A DNA stretch of 64,000 bases from Sinomonas sp. P10A9 (GCF_041022165.1 NZ_CP163302.1:3410001-3474000), one strand, 5' to 3'. Positions 19,921 through 28,280 are shown, counted from the stretch's first letter. The notes: generated from the letters alone by a model not told the origin. Translations and numbers: made by a program.

Positions 19921-20355
19921 TCAGCTGCGCTTGCCGAGTCCGGCGGCGGCGCGGCCGAGCGCGACGATCTGGGCGATGATGCCGATGAACGAGCCCGCGA
20001 TGCCGATCACGAGCAGGATCCTCGCGACGAGCGCCCAGTCGAACGAGCTGCCCGAGAAGTCGAACGGGAAGACGTCCCAGATGCGGAACGCGGCCACAAT
20101 CCCGAAGATGAGCACCACGATCTCGCCGAGTGCTCTCAGGAGCGGCATGCCGGCGATCAGATAGACCGCGTTGGCCGCGAGGCCCGCGATCCACGCCGCA
20201 TTGACGGCTCCCATGACCTGGGATGTGCTCGGGGTCAGGAACGGCACTATCGACCAGCCCGGCCACACGTTGGCCAAGTAGAGCAGCGCCGCGTTGACGA
20301 TGATCCCCGGTACCGCACCCTCGCGCCCCGTGCGCACCCGTTGCCTGCGTGCCAT
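19921..20355 (-). CDS. small four-helix membrane protein, unknown
   Basis: A 144-aa hydrophobic protein with about four membrane segments: GIIVNAALLYLANVWPGW, the NAAWIAGLAANAVYLIAGM area, EIVVLIFGIVAAFRIW, and LLVIGIAGSFIGIIAQIVAL. I do not recognise a named family; it resembles conserved actinobacterial membrane proteins of unknown role. Start ATG 20355 follows GGAGG very closely (1 nt), so translation could begin elsewhere; GTG 20442 is an alternative. It converges with aceE. Confidence 0.7.
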   Translation of the reverse strand: MARRQRVRTGREGAVPGIIVNAALLYLANVWPGWSIVPFLTPSTSQVMGAVNAAWIAGLAANAVYLIAGMPLLRALGEIVVLIFGIVAAFRIWDVFPFDFSGSSFDWALVARILLVIGIAGSFIGIIAQIVALGRAAAGLGKRS

Positions 20356-20490
20356 GCCTCCATGACACACGTCCGGGGGCCGCCTCCGCGAGAGCCTTTC
20401 GTCCCGCGTGCGCGAGAAGCGACGACGGCCCCGCCTCCTCACGGAGTCGGGACCGTCGGTGCCGTACCGGCCGGAGGCCGGTCTCTGGGG

Positions 20491-20682
20491 TCAGCGGGCG
20501 ATGAACCAGTTCAGCACGGGGATGCGGGCTGCCCAGCCGCCTCGGTTCTCGTGGCGATCGGCGCGGACGGCGAAGTCGGGGTCGATGTGGGTGACCTTCG
20601 GGATGTAGCGTTCGGCTGGCGGCTGCGGGAGGACCGAGGCCTCCCCTGCGGATGGACGCGTGCTGGTCTTGGTGATGGACAT
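20491..20682 (-). CDS. 63-aa hypothetical protein
   Basis: A short soluble protein starting MSITKTSTRPSAGE and ending VLNWFIAR, with several charged and Trp residues and no membrane segment or signal peptide. The start has AAAGGGGAG 4 nt upstream. A promoter with TTGACC / TAGAAT and an inverted repeat lies 95-130 bp upstream. It is downstream of the MarR gene on the same strand but has its own promoter. No family recognised; the ribosome site and promoter support a real gene. Confidence 0.65.
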   Translation of the reverse strand: MSITKTSTRPSAGEASVLPQPPAERYIPKVTHIDPDFAVRADRHENRGGWAARIPVLNWFIAR

Positions 20683-20776
20683 CTCTCTCCCCTTTCCGGG
20701 CGCTTCACGAAGTGGTCATTCTCATCAAGGATCCGTTTGCATTTCGCAGAACGGAAAAACTTTCTTGATATATGAA

Positions 20777-20813
20777 ATTCTAAAGGGATACCAAGCTGAC
20801 GGTCAAGGGTATC
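20777..20813 (-). promoter_or_regulatory. promoter and inverted repeat before the 63-aa gene
   Basis: Minus strand TTGACC (20806-20801), 18-bp spacer, TAGAAT (20782-20777). GATACC (20787-20792) and GGTATC (20808-20813) form a 6-bp inverted repeat straddling the -35, a possible regulator site. The surrounding sequence is unusually AT-rich. Confidence 0.5.
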
Positions 20814-20880
20814 GTCGACACGTGCCGGTGGTAGAGAAGCAGCAGGAAGCGGCCACGAAGGCCGCTTGCCCGGCGGAGTC

Positions 20881-21390
20881 CTAGTCTTCGGCGCGCTTGG
20901 CGGAGAAGCGGCGCTCGAGGACCTCGGCGCTCGGCGTTCCGGCAAGGTACTTGCGGAGGGCGCGGCCGAGGACTGCCTGTTCTTCCCCGGTGAGGAGGGA
21001 CGTCGCGTAGGAGTCCAGGTTCTCCTCGACGGCACGGAGCTGCGGGATGAGCTGCTTGGCCTCGGCGGCGACTCCCAGCTGGACCGCGCGCCGGTCGTGA
21101 GGAGACGACGACCGCTCGATGAGCCCGCGCTGGACGAGGACCTCCACGATCCGGCTCGGGCTTCCCGCCTCGCAGACGATGAGCTCACCGAGCGCACGCA
21201 GCGTCACAGGGCCGTACTCGTCCAGGACAAGCAGGATCTCCGCCTGCGACGGCGTCAGCTGGAGGTCCGCGAGCAGCCTCACCAGGGCTCGATTGCCTTC
21301 GCGCTGGGCAGCCAAGACGAGGTACCTGAGTTCCGTGGGAGCCAGGGCCGAGGCGTGGTCGCGTGGCGGTCGTCTGACGGTCGTCGTCAT
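20881..21390 (-). CDS. MarR-family transcriptional regulator
   Basis: A 169-aa winged-helix protein: LQLTPSQAEILLVLDEYGPVTLRALGELIV forms the helix-turn-helix in two runs, LIERSSSPHDRRAVQL is the wing with the MarR DRR signature. MarR dimers usually repress efflux or catabolic genes and release DNA on ligand binding. It lies 198 bp downstream of the MMPL gene on the same strand. The MMPL and ribB promoters carry a common 26-bp operator, and this protein is the nearest candidate to bind it. An AGGA lies 7 nt before the ATG. Confidence 0.9.
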   Translation of the reverse strand: MTTTVRRPPRDHASALAPTELRYLVLAAQREGNRALVRLLADLQLTPSQAEILLVLDEYGPVTLRALGELIVCEAGSPSRIVEVLVQRGLIERSSSPHDRRAVQLGVAAEAKQLIPQLRAVEENLDSYATSLLTGEEQAVLGRALRKYLAGTPSAEVLERRFSAKRAED

Positions 21391-21588
21391 GGGAGGTCCT
21401 GCAGGGTCAGGGGCCGGACCGGGCCGGCGCGGTATGGGGCGGACGTTGTCGAGAACGATAGCATGTCATCGGTTTCGGGACTGGGTGCCGCGCCCGCGGT
21501 TATCGGCTGTCGGTGGGGGCAGGGACGGCTTTCGCCCTCCCCGCCCCTCCGTCGTCGCGCCCTTGTCAGGTGCCCGATGCGCCGGACG

Positions 21589-23778
21589 TCAGCGAGCGCC
21601 TGCAAGCTCCGGCGCCGGAGCGCCGTCGTGCGCTGGATGGCCGGCCGGGGCGCGCCCCAGGACGCGAGGCCCGACGACGCGCAGGATCGCGGGCATGATG
21701 AACATCCGCACCACGAGGGCGTCGAGGATGACCGCAATCGCCAGGCCGAAGCCGATCTCCCGGACGATGCTGATCTGCGCCGAGGAGAACGATACGAACA
21801 CCGCGACCATGATCACGGCGGCGCTGTTGATCATCGATCGTGTTGCCCGAACACCGGTGGTCACGGCTTCGTGGAAGGCGATGCCGCTCCGGTAGGCCTC
21901 GACGATGCGCGAGATGATGATGACCATGTAGTCCATCGACAGCCCGAACATCACCGCGAACAGCAGAATCGGCGTGACAGAGTTCAACGGTGCGCTCCCG
22001 CCGAGGGAGAGCAGACCTGTCAGCAGGCCCAGCGACGCGAGCACGACGAGCGAGTTGAAGCCGAGCGCGAGCAGCGGCAGCAGGAAGGACCGGAAGGCGA
22101 ACGCCAGCATCACGAAGGTCAGGATCACGACGAGGCCTGCGATGAGCGGGATGGAGCTCACGAGGGTCTGGTCGAAGTCGAAGCCCTGGGCCGTGGCCCC
22201 CGTGACGCGGACTGTGTAGGGGGCGGGGGCCGCGGCACCGTCGGCCCTGAAGTCCTTCACCAGCTCGTGCGCGCGGACGGAGTCCGGGCCCTCGACCGTA
22301 TCAACGAGGATCCGCGTGGTGATCTGGCCGTCCCGCTCGCTCCAGAGGCTCTTGAGGGCCGCGGCCGCGGTCGGGTCGGAGAGTGCCGCCTTGACCTGGG
22401 CCGGGGTGGCCCCCGTCGAGGTCACCGAGGTGACGCTCGCAACACCGGCCTTCGCCTTGGCCGACGACGTCAGGCTCTCGACGCGCTCAGCCACTGCCTG
22501 CGTCCCCGTTCCGGACGGTGCGTTCACGACGATCTGGATCGGGAAGAGGCCCTCATGCCCGATGTTGCGGTCGATGACCTCGAGCCCCTGGCGCGCGGGA
22601 TCACTCGCGGGGAGAATCGTCGCGCTGGCCACGGGGGACTGCAGGGAGATGCTCAGGACGGGCAGGGCGGCCAGGAGCATGGCAGCCACGCCGACGAGTC
22701 CTACGAGGCCGGGACGACGGCCGCCGGCGAGGGTCCGACGACCGGCAGGGGCCGCAGCCGGGCGTCCCCAGCCGAAGGGCAGCTTGATCGTGCCCCAGTT
22801 GATCCGGCCCCCGAGGAGCTTCAGTGCCGCGGGAAGGACCGTGACGCTCAGGCCGATGGCCACGAGCGTCACGAGGACGCCGCCGAGCGCGATGCTCGTG
22901 AAGGCCATGACGTTCGGGATGAAGAGGGCTACGAGCGCCACAGCGACCGCGATACCGCTGAAGACAACGCTGCGACCGGCCGTCTGCGTCGCCGTCTCGA
23001 GTGCGGCGACGGTGTCCTTGCCGGCGGAGAGTTCGTCGCGGTACCGCTTGATGATGAACAACGAGTAGTCGACGGCGACCGCGAGGCCAATCATCGAGAC
23101 GATGTTCGAGTAGAGGATCGAGATGTCGGTGAAGCGCGTCGCCACGTATCCGAGGGCGCTCGCGACCGCGAGGGCGGTTCCCGCCATGAGCAGCGGAACG
23201 AGCGTAGCGACGATGGACCGGAACACGAGAAGCAGGACGATGATGAGGAACGGGAAGACGATCATCTCCGCCCGCGTGGCGTCCTCCTTCGAGTGCACAT
23301 TGAGCTGGTAGTCGAGCGCGGGCTGGCCCGTCACATAGACCTGGGTGCCAGCGAGCTTGCCGTCAAGCGAGCGCTGCAGATCGGGGACCTTGTTCTGAAC
23401 CGTCGTGTTGTCGCCCCCGAAGCCCGCGACGATGACCGCGGTCTTCCGGTCACCCGAGAGGAACTTGGGGTTCTGGGCCGGTCCAGTGACCGTGGACGCG
23501 CCGGCATCCTCGAGCACGGTGACGAGCGGAGCGAGGCTGCCAGCGTCCTGGGCCGCCTTCGAGTCGACGGCCACGATGACCTGGTTCGGGCGATCGCCGA
23601 ACGCCTTCTCGACGTCGGCCTGGGTCGTGAGTGCCTCGGCGCGCGGGTTGGTGAACCCACCGGCCGAAAGGGCGCCGTCAAGCTGGATGGCGCCGGCCGC
23701 GGAGAGGAGGAAGACGATGATCCAGCCTGTGATGACCGTCCACGGACGGGCGATGGAAAAGCGGGTGACACGGTTCAT
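21589..23778 (-). CDS. MMPL/RND-family membrane transporter
   Basis: A 729-aa protein with the MMPL layout: one N-terminal helix (WTVITGWIIVFLLSAAG), an extracytoplasmic domain to ~residue 170, a helix bundle with the SMIGLAVAVDYSLFIIKRYRDEL motif, a second soluble domain and a second bundle with the FGLSMDYMVIIISRIVEAY repeat. The two Asp-Tyr pairs are the proton-relay residues of MMPL pumps. These export lipids or hydrophobic compounds using the proton gradient. The start ATG lies 35 bp from a 26-bp operator also found before ribB. MarR follows downstream. Substrate unknown. Confidence 0.9.
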   Translation of the reverse strand: MNRVTRFSIARPWTVITGWIIVFLLSAAGAIQLDGALSAGGFTNPRAEALTTQADVEKAFGDRPNQVIVAVDSKAAQDAGSLAPLVTVLEDAGASTVTGPAQNPKFLSGDRKTAVIVAGFGGDNTTVQNKVPDLQRSLDGKLAGTQVYVTGQPALDYQLNVHSKEDATRAEMIVFPFLIIVLLLVFRSIVATLVPLLMAGTALAVASALGYVATRFTDISILYSNIVSMIGLAVAVDYSLFIIKRYRDELSAGKDTVAALETATQTAGRSVVFSGIAVAVALVALFIPNVMAFTSIALGGVLVTLVAIGLSVTVLPAALKLLGGRINWGTIKLPFGWGRPAAAPAGRRTLAGGRRPGLVGLVGVAAMLLAALPVLSISLQSPVASATILPASDPARQGLEVIDRNIGHEGLFPIQIVVNAPSGTGTQAVAERVESLTSSAKAKAGVASVTSVTSTGATPAQVKAALSDPTAAAALKSLWSERDGQITTRILVDTVEGPDSVRAHELVKDFRADGAAAPAPYTVRVTGATAQGFDFDQTLVSSIPLIAGLVVILTFVMLAFAFRSFLLPLLALGFNSLVVLASLGLLTGLLSLGGSAPLNSVTPILLFAVMFGLSMDYMVIIISRIVEAYRSGIAFHEAVTTGVRATRSMINSAAVIMVAVFVSFSSAQISIVREIGFGLAIAVILDALVVRMFIMPAILRVVGPRVLGRAPAGHPAHDGAPAPELAGAR

Positions 23779-23812
23779 GTGAGTGGCCTGTCGATGGTCG
23801 GGACCAGATTAG

Positions 23813-23856
23813 GTAACACGACATGCATGTTGCATCATCTATCAGCCCGGCGTCAA
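23813..23856 (-). promoter_or_regulatory. MMPL promoter with 26-bp operator
   Basis: Minus strand TTGACG (23856-23851), 16-bp spacer, TGCAAC (23834-23829). The operator at 23813-23838 has halves GTAACACGACAT and ATGTTGCATCAT in plus-strand reading, with an ACATGCATGT palindrome at the centre. It matches the ribB operator at 19 of 26 positions and begins 13 bp past the -35, exactly as there. Confidence 0.65.
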
Positions 23857-24058
23857 CCGTCGTGGATCAGTCCGGGCACGGCCCACGGCCGCGCCAAAAC
23901 CCTTCGCGCCCTGCATCACGGGAGCCCTGCACAAATAAGCCGGGCTGCGCGGAGAGAATTGTGGCGCAATTCACATTTCGACCCGAGTGCAAATTCCGGG
24001 GTCTCGCAACGAAGGGGCAAGGACTCGGTGAACCGTACGTGAAGGTTTTCCTCCAGCG
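23857..24058. other. intergenic between the MMPL and ribB promoters
   Basis: About 200 bp between the divergent promoters. I see no gene here and no convincing FMN riboswitch: the RFN consensus blocks are absent. Confidence 0.5.
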
Positions 24059-24102
24059 TTGACAGGGACAATTCGCGTGATACAACATCAATGTTGGATC
24101 AC
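24059..24102 (+). promoter_or_regulatory. ribB promoter with 26-bp palindromic operator
   Basis: TTGACA (24059-24064), 16-bp spacer, TACAAC (24081-24086). The operator 24077-24102 is a near-perfect palindrome: GTGATACAACAT, centre CA, ATGTTGGATCAC (11 of 12 arm positions). It covers the -10, so it should repress. The same element precedes the MMPL gene. Confidence 0.7.
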
Positions 24103-24184
24103 CTAGTGGTCCCGCCCGGTTTTCCGGCGTTGATGTTACCCCTGCCGTGCATGATCCGGGTTCCCCAGACCGAAGGAATTTGCC

Positions 24185-24826
24185 GTGACGCTTTACGCTG
24201 ACTCTCCCACCAGCACCATTACCCTCGCATCCGCCGAGGCCGCCATCAATGCCATTTCCCGCGGGGAAATGGTGGTGGTTGTGGATGACGAGAATCGCGA
24301 AAATGAAGGCGATCTTGTCGTAGCGGCCGAATACGCAACTGCAAATGTCATCAATTTCATGATCACGCACGGAAGGGGCCTCGTCTGCATGTCCGTGACC
24401 CCCGAGCGTGCGGCCTCACTCGCCCTCCCGCCCATGGTGGAGCGCAACGAGGACTCGATGGGCACAGCGTTCACGGTCAGCATCGACGGCACCCGCGCCA
24501 ACGGCGTCACAACGGGCATCTCGGCCCCCGAGCGCGCCCGGACGATCGAACTCGCGCTCACCGGCAAGGCCGGCGACCTTGTCCGCCCGGGACACGTCTT
24601 CCCCCTCATCGCCCGTCCGGGCGGAGTCCTCGAGCGCCAGGGCCACACCGAGGCCTCTGTCGACCTCGCGCGGCTCGCGGGGTGCCGCCCGGCCGGCGTC
24701 ATCGTCGAGATCATCGGCGACGACGGCGAGATGCTCCGCCTTGCGGACCTCGTCGAATTCTCCGCGAAGCACGGGCTCCTCCTCACAAGCATCGAACTCC
24801 TTCACGACTACCTCGCGGGGGCGTAG
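24185..24826 (+). CDS. ribB: 3,4-dihydroxy-2-butanone-4-phosphate synthase (stand-alone)
   Basis: Converts ribulose-5-phosphate to dihydroxybutanone phosphate for riboflavin synthesis. Visible blocks: DDENRENEGDL (acidic metal-binding loop), MVERNEDSMGTAFTVSID and ERQGHTEASVDLARLAG. At 213 aa it is the DHBP domain alone; the GTP cyclohydrolase II domain usual in actinobacterial RibBA is absent. GTG 24185 has AAGGA 8 nt upstream. It heads an operon with a PlsC-like acyltransferase (TAGTG overlap) and two further genes, away from other rib genes, under an operator shared with an MMPL exporter. The biochemical role is secure; its role in this operon is unclear. Confidence 0.93.
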   Translation: MTLYADSPTSTITLASAEAAINAISRGEMVVVVDDENRENEGDLVVAAEYATANVINFMITHGRGLVCMSVTPERAASLALPPMVERNEDSMGTAFTVSIDGTRANGVTTGISAPERARTIELALTGKAGDLVRPGHVFPLIARPGGVLERQGHTEASVDLARLAGCRPAGVIVEIIGDDGEMLRLADLVEFSAKHGLLLTSIELLHDYLAGA

Positions 24827-26058
24827 TGGAGGCGAGAACCGCTATCCGCGCCCTGACGTTCACGTGGGGTGAGCGCCAGGTCCTCAAACGCATGGGCTCC
24901 ATCGAAGGCCTCGAGAACATTCCGGCAAGCGGGCCGTTTGTCCTCGCTCCCAACCATTCAAGCTACTTTGACCATTACGTCGTCGAGTTCCTGGTCAATG
25001 CCGTTCGCGGCAACCCCACCTGGTTCCTCACGAAGGCCGAGAGCTTCGAGCGGCCGCTGAGCAGAGTCTGGACCGAGGCATGGTACGGGATCCCGGTCGA
25101 CCGCGACCGGCCGAGCCCCACGACGATCCGCGAGGTGCAGCGCGTGCTCTCGCACGGTCACTGCCTCTGCGTGTACCCGGAAGGGACGAGGGGCGACGGC
25201 GTCGAGCTGCTCCCGTTCAAGGCCGGAGCCTTCCGCTTCGCCCTGAGCGCGGGGGTACCCGTGGTCCCCCTCGGCATGGTCGGGACGAGTTCGGTACTGC
25301 CGCGCGGTGCTCGGCGCCTCCGGAACACCCAGGTGCATGTGGCGTTCGGCCGTCCTCTCGAGCAGGCCACCGAAGGGACAAAGCAGGCGCGGTCCGAGCA
25401 GCTCGCCATCTCCTCGCGTGAGGCCATCGAGGAGCTGATCGGCCGGGCGGCGGCGAACGCCTCCGGTGCCCGGGACACCGAGCTAGCCGCGCGCGGCGCT
25501 GCACTCGTCGATGCCCTCATCACCGACGGCTTCGACACCGCCGGGCGGCTCGCCGCCGGGCGGCTCGCCGCCGGGACGCGCCGGCGTCTTACGTACCTCA
25601 CGGCGCTCTACCGACGAACGGCACCCGACCATCCGGACCTCAACGCGCAACGCGTCCGCCTTCTCGGCCTCTCGGCGCTCGAAGCCCCTCTGCCCCTCAA
25701 GCTCGGCTACGCGATGCAAGTTCGTCGCGGCGCCGAGCATGTGCTGACCAGCGTGCCGACCCACAAGGATGCGCACTACCTCATGGGACGCTGGCACCTC
25801 GGCTCCCCTGGCCTGCTCGGCGGGAGCACCTCGGCAGCCATCCAGCACTTCCAGGCTTCCGACGCGAGCTCACCTGAAGGCGACACGCGCGCGGTCGCTG
25901 CCCTGGGGGACGCGCTGGCCGCCGCGGGTCGCGACGCCGAGGCGGGCGAGGCCTACCGCCGAGTGCTCGCCGAGACCCCAGAAGATCACGCGCGCGCGGC
26001 CGGAAGGATCATGCGGGCGACGGAGTATCTTGGCCGGGCGAAGGAATTGGTGGCATAG
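24826..26058 (+). CDS. PlsC-type acyltransferase with C-terminal TPR-like region
   Basis: A 410-aa protein. The N-terminal ~200 residues are a 1-acylglycerol-phosphate acyltransferase domain: NHSSYFDH (HX4D catalytic motif), FLTKAESF, and CVYPEGTRGDG (substrate-binding block). The C-terminal half is Ala-rich and helical; YLMGRWHLGSPGLLGGSTSA and GDALAAAGRDAEAGEAYRRV look like TPR/Sel1 helices. GTG 24826 overlaps the ribB stop. The usual reaction is transfer of an acyl chain from acyl-CoA or acyl-ACP to a glycerophosphate; another lipid acceptor is possible. The fusion to helical repeats is unusual. Confidence 0.85.
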   Translation: MEARTAIRALTFTWGERQVLKRMGSIEGLENIPASGPFVLAPNHSSYFDHYVVEFLVNAVRGNPTWFLTKAESFERPLSRVWTEAWYGIPVDRDRPSPTTIREVQRVLSHGHCLCVYPEGTRGDGVELLPFKAGAFRFALSAGVPVVPLGMVGTSSVLPRGARRLRNTQVHVAFGRPLEQATEGTKQARSEQLAISSREAIEELIGRAAANASGARDTELAARGAALVDALITDGFDTAGRLAAGRLAAGTRRRLTYLTALYRRTAPDHPDLNAQRVRLLGLSALEAPLPLKLGYAMQVRRGAEHVLTSVPTHKDAHYLMGRWHLGSPGLLGGSTSAAIQHFQASDASSPEGDTRAVAALGDALAAAGRDAEAGEAYRRVLAETPEDHARAAGRIMRATEYLGRAKELVA

Positions 26059-26688
26059 GTGACCGCAATCCTGAAGACGTCGAGCGGCCACCTCATCGTG
26101 ACCGAAGGCGCGGCGCGGCTGCTGTGGAGCCGCCGGGCGGACGGATCATGGCGACTTGCCCGGATCTGGCCGGACCGGCAGGAAAAGCAGGACATACTGC
26201 GGCACCTCGACGATGGGGGGTGCCTCCTGGTCCTCCTGGATGCCACGCCGACCGTGCTCACCGCCTTCCCGGACGAGCTCGACGACGTCGCGCTGGTCCG
26301 GGGCGACCGTGCCGACGAGTCCCTCGTCGACATCGCTGTCCCGTTCCTCGACTGGCTGCCCGAGCGCTACCGGCAGGAGGCGCGGAGATTCCAGGCCATC
26401 GCCGAGGCTCGGTCGGCAGAGGCGCCCGCCGTCCTGCAGGCGCCCCTCGCGGTGAGCCCGGAGTCCGCCTCCTACCCTACGGTGCGCTTCGCGGTGCGCA
26501 GCCGGGCCTACAGCGGGCACACGCCAGAGCAGCTGGCGGAGCTCGCGGACCACGTGTTCGGAGGACAGACCGACGACGCGGACCCGCGGGCCGCGCATTG
26601 GCTGACCCGTCTCATGCCGCTGCCCTGGGAGCGCACAGCCCGCTCGCTGCTAGGCACCCGTTCGATCGTAGGAGGAAGCCGTGTATAG
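26059..26688 (+). CDS. hypothetical protein in the ribB operon
   Basis: A 209-aa soluble protein starting with GTG directly after the previous stop. It begins VTAILKTSSGHLIVTEGAARLLW and has a middle stretch LDWLPERYRQEARRFQAI and an end LTRLMPLPWERTARSLLG. No signal peptide, membrane helix or recognised motif is visible. It overlaps the following SRPBCC gene by 8 nt, so it belongs to a tightly coupled operon. Function unknown. Confidence 0.75.
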   Translation: MTAILKTSSGHLIVTEGAARLLWSRRADGSWRLARIWPDRQEKQDILRHLDDGGCLLVLLDATPTVLTAFPDELDDVALVRGDRADESLVDIAVPFLDWLPERYRQEARRFQAIAEARSAEAPAVLQAPLAVSPESASYPTVRFAVRSRAYSGHTPEQLAELADHVFGGQTDDADPRAAHWLTRLMPLPWERTARSLLGTRSIVGGSRV

Positions 26689-27100
26689 CGGTCACATCAC
26701 CATCGCCCATGACGCTGCGCCGATCCTTTCCGTGCTCACGGAGACATCGCGGATCGCTGCGTGGAACCCTGCCTTCAGCAGCTTCGAGGGTTCTGGACCG
26801 GCGGTTCTGGGCCATCCCTACCGGGTGATGGTCCGGGGCATCGCGAAGGCCGTCCTCCACTACACGCAGCTCGATCCGAACAGTGTCCGGTACACGATCT
26901 CGGGGATGGGCTCCACGGAAGAGGGAGAGTGGACGCTCGAGTCCGCTGACGGGGAAACTGCCGTCACCCACACGTTCAAGCACTCGGGTCCAATCCTGAT
27001 GCTCATGCAGCCGGCGTTCACGCATGTGGCCGACTGGCGGCTTGAGCGGCTGCGGGACGAGGTGGAGAGGGCCTCGGCCGTCGGCGGCGCGACGTCCTGA
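26681..27100 (+). CDS. SRPBCC (START-like) family protein
   Basis: A 139-aa protein resembling polyketide cyclase/dehydrase-type lipid-binding proteins: ILSVLTETSRIAAWNPAFSSF at the start and VTHTFKHSGPILMLMQPAF near the end, with the alternating beta pattern of the helix-grip fold. GTG 26681 follows GGAGG by 6 nt and overlaps the previous stop. It is the last gene of the ribB operon; a strong hairpin follows at 27121. It would bind a hydrophobic ligand; the ligand is unknown. Confidence 0.78.
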   Translation: MYSGHITIAHDAAPILSVLTETSRIAAWNPAFSSFEGSGPAVLGHPYRVMVRGIAKAVLHYTQLDPNSVRYTISGMGSTEEGEWTLESADGETAVTHTFKHSGPILMLMQPAFTHVADWRLERLRDEVERASAVGGATS

Positions 27101-27120
27101 CTGGACGCCCTCGAAAGGAT

Positions 27121-27149
27121 GTGGCCGCCCTGCTCTCCAGGGCGGCCAC
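27121..27149 (+). terminator. hairpin after the ribB operon
   Basis: GTGGCCGCCCTG (27121-27132) pairs perfectly with CAGGGCGGCCAC (27138-27149) over a 5-nt loop. No U tract, but the position 20 bp after the last gene fits a terminator. Confidence 0.65.
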
Positions 27150-27265
27150 GCCTGCCTGTGCCTGCGGCCACGCCTGAACCCAACGGCCACGGCCTCAGGG
27201 GGAGACGTGAGGCCCGCGCCGGAAGCACGAGACCCCCCTCCTGCCGCCGACGTCGGGCCGTGTCG

Positions 27266-27391
27266 CGCCACACGGGGTGACCTCGGCGCCACACGGGGTG
27301 ACCTCGGCGCCACACGGGGCGACCTCGACGCCACACGGGGCGACCTCGACGCCACACGGGGTGACCTCGGCGCCACACGGGGTGACCTCGA
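27266..27391. repeat. six 21-nt tandem repeats, GGGGTGACCTC family
   Basis: Units of form CGCCACACGGGGTGACCTCGG begin at 27266, 27287, 27308, 27329, 27350 and 27371. They fill the gap between the convergent SRPBCC and iclR genes and stop 7 bp before the iclR stop codon. No spacers, so not CRISPR. Confidence 0.93.
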
Positions 27392-27398
27392 CGAAGGG

Positions 27399-28154
27399 TC
27401 AGGCGCGGTTGAGTTCTGCCGAGATGTTGGCCGCGGCCTCGCGCAGGAGCGGGACTGCTCGTTCGCCGAAGGCCTCGTCGACGCGCGAGACGGGCCCCGA
27501 GACCGAGATTGCCGTGGGCGTCGGGGCGCCCGGCACGGCCATGGAGAAGCAGCGCACGCCGATCTCCTGCTCCTGCTCGTCGATCGCGTAGCCGCGCGCG
27601 CGGATCTTGTCGAGGTCGGACAGGAGCGAATCAATGTCGCCGATGCTGTAGGGGGTCGGAGTCGGCATGCCCTGGCGTGCCACGATCGAGCGGACCTGCT
27701 CGTCCTCGAGCTGGGCCAGGATCGCCTTGCCGACGCCGGTGTCGTGGGTGTGGGCGCGCCGCCCCACCTCGGTGAACATCCGCATCGCGTGGGGCGAGGG
27801 AACCTGGGCCACGTAGATGACCATGTCCGAGTCCAGGACCGCCATGTTGGACGTCTCCCCGAGCCGATCGACGAGCATCGTGAGCTGCGGCCGCGCTACC
27901 GCCCCGAGCTGCTTGTTCGCACCTTCGCCCAGACGGATGAGGCGGGGTCCCAGAGCGTAGCGGCGGTTCGGCAGCTGGCGCACGTAGCCGAGCGTGACGA
28001 GCGTCCGCAGGAGCCGGTGGATCGTGGGCAGCGGCAGTTCCGTCGAGGACGAGAGCTCGCTCAGAGTGACGTCACCGCCCGCGTCGGTGATGAGCTCGAG
28101 GAGCTCGAACACCCGCTCGACGGACTGGACGCCGCCCGATGACTTCTCTGCCAT
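27399..28154 (-). CDS. IclR-family regulator of the purine/glyoxylate genes
   Basis: A 251-aa protein. The N-terminal winged helix includes SVERVFELLELI, TLSELSSSTELPLPTIHRLLRTL and LGYV. The C-terminal effector domain has THDTGVGKAILAQL, GYAIDEQEQEIGVRCFSMAV and ISVSGPVSRV, as in AllR/IclR. These bind small acids such as glyoxylate or pyruvate. ATG 28154 has AGGAGG 4 nt upstream; the longer frame lacks support. It is divergent from malic enzyme; paired boxes in the shared gap suggest that it represses both. E. coli AllR, a homologue by architecture, controls allantoin and glyoxylate genes. Confidence 0.92.
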   Translation of the reverse strand: MAEKSSGGVQSVERVFELLELITDAGGDVTLSELSSSTELPLPTIHRLLRTLVTLGYVRQLPNRRYALGPRLIRLGEGANKQLGAVARPQLTMLVDRLGETSNMAVLDSDMVIYVAQVPSPHAMRMFTEVGRRAHTHDTGVGKAILAQLEDEQVRSIVARQGMPTPTPYSIGDIDSLLSDLDKIRARGYAIDEQEQEIGVRCFSMAVPGAPTPTAISVSGPVSRVDEAFGERAVPLLREAAANISAELNRA

Positions 28155-28179
28155 GTTCCCTCCTGAGGGGTTCCGCCGA

Positions 28180-28215
28180 GGCCGTACTTCGGCAAAAATT
28201 ATCCGCATCCCGGAA
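28180..28215 (-). promoter_or_regulatory. paired boxes near the iclR start (autoregulation)
   Basis: ATCCGCATCCCGGAA (28201-28215) and GGCCGTACTTCGGCA (28180-28194) share a CC-N7-GG core and are exactly 21 bp apart. They sit 25-60 bp upstream of the iclR ATG. Confidence 0.5.
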
Positions 28216-28280
28216 ACTAGCGGCATCCTCACGATACCGCAGCATGGGCGTCGCCGATAGACTCTCCCCGGCGGTTGTTT

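Noticed and set aside
20866..24042. 1058-residue plus-strand frame opposite MarR and MMPL
   Set aside because: It shows the charged, low-complexity composition of an antisense shadow; both genes on the minus strand have clear family motifs.
23857..24184. FMN riboswitch before ribB
   Set aside because: The conserved RFN blocks could not be found; a palindromic operator over the -10 explains control better.
27266..27391. CRISPR array
   Set aside because: Units are directly contiguous at 21 nt with no unique spacers and no cas genes nearby.
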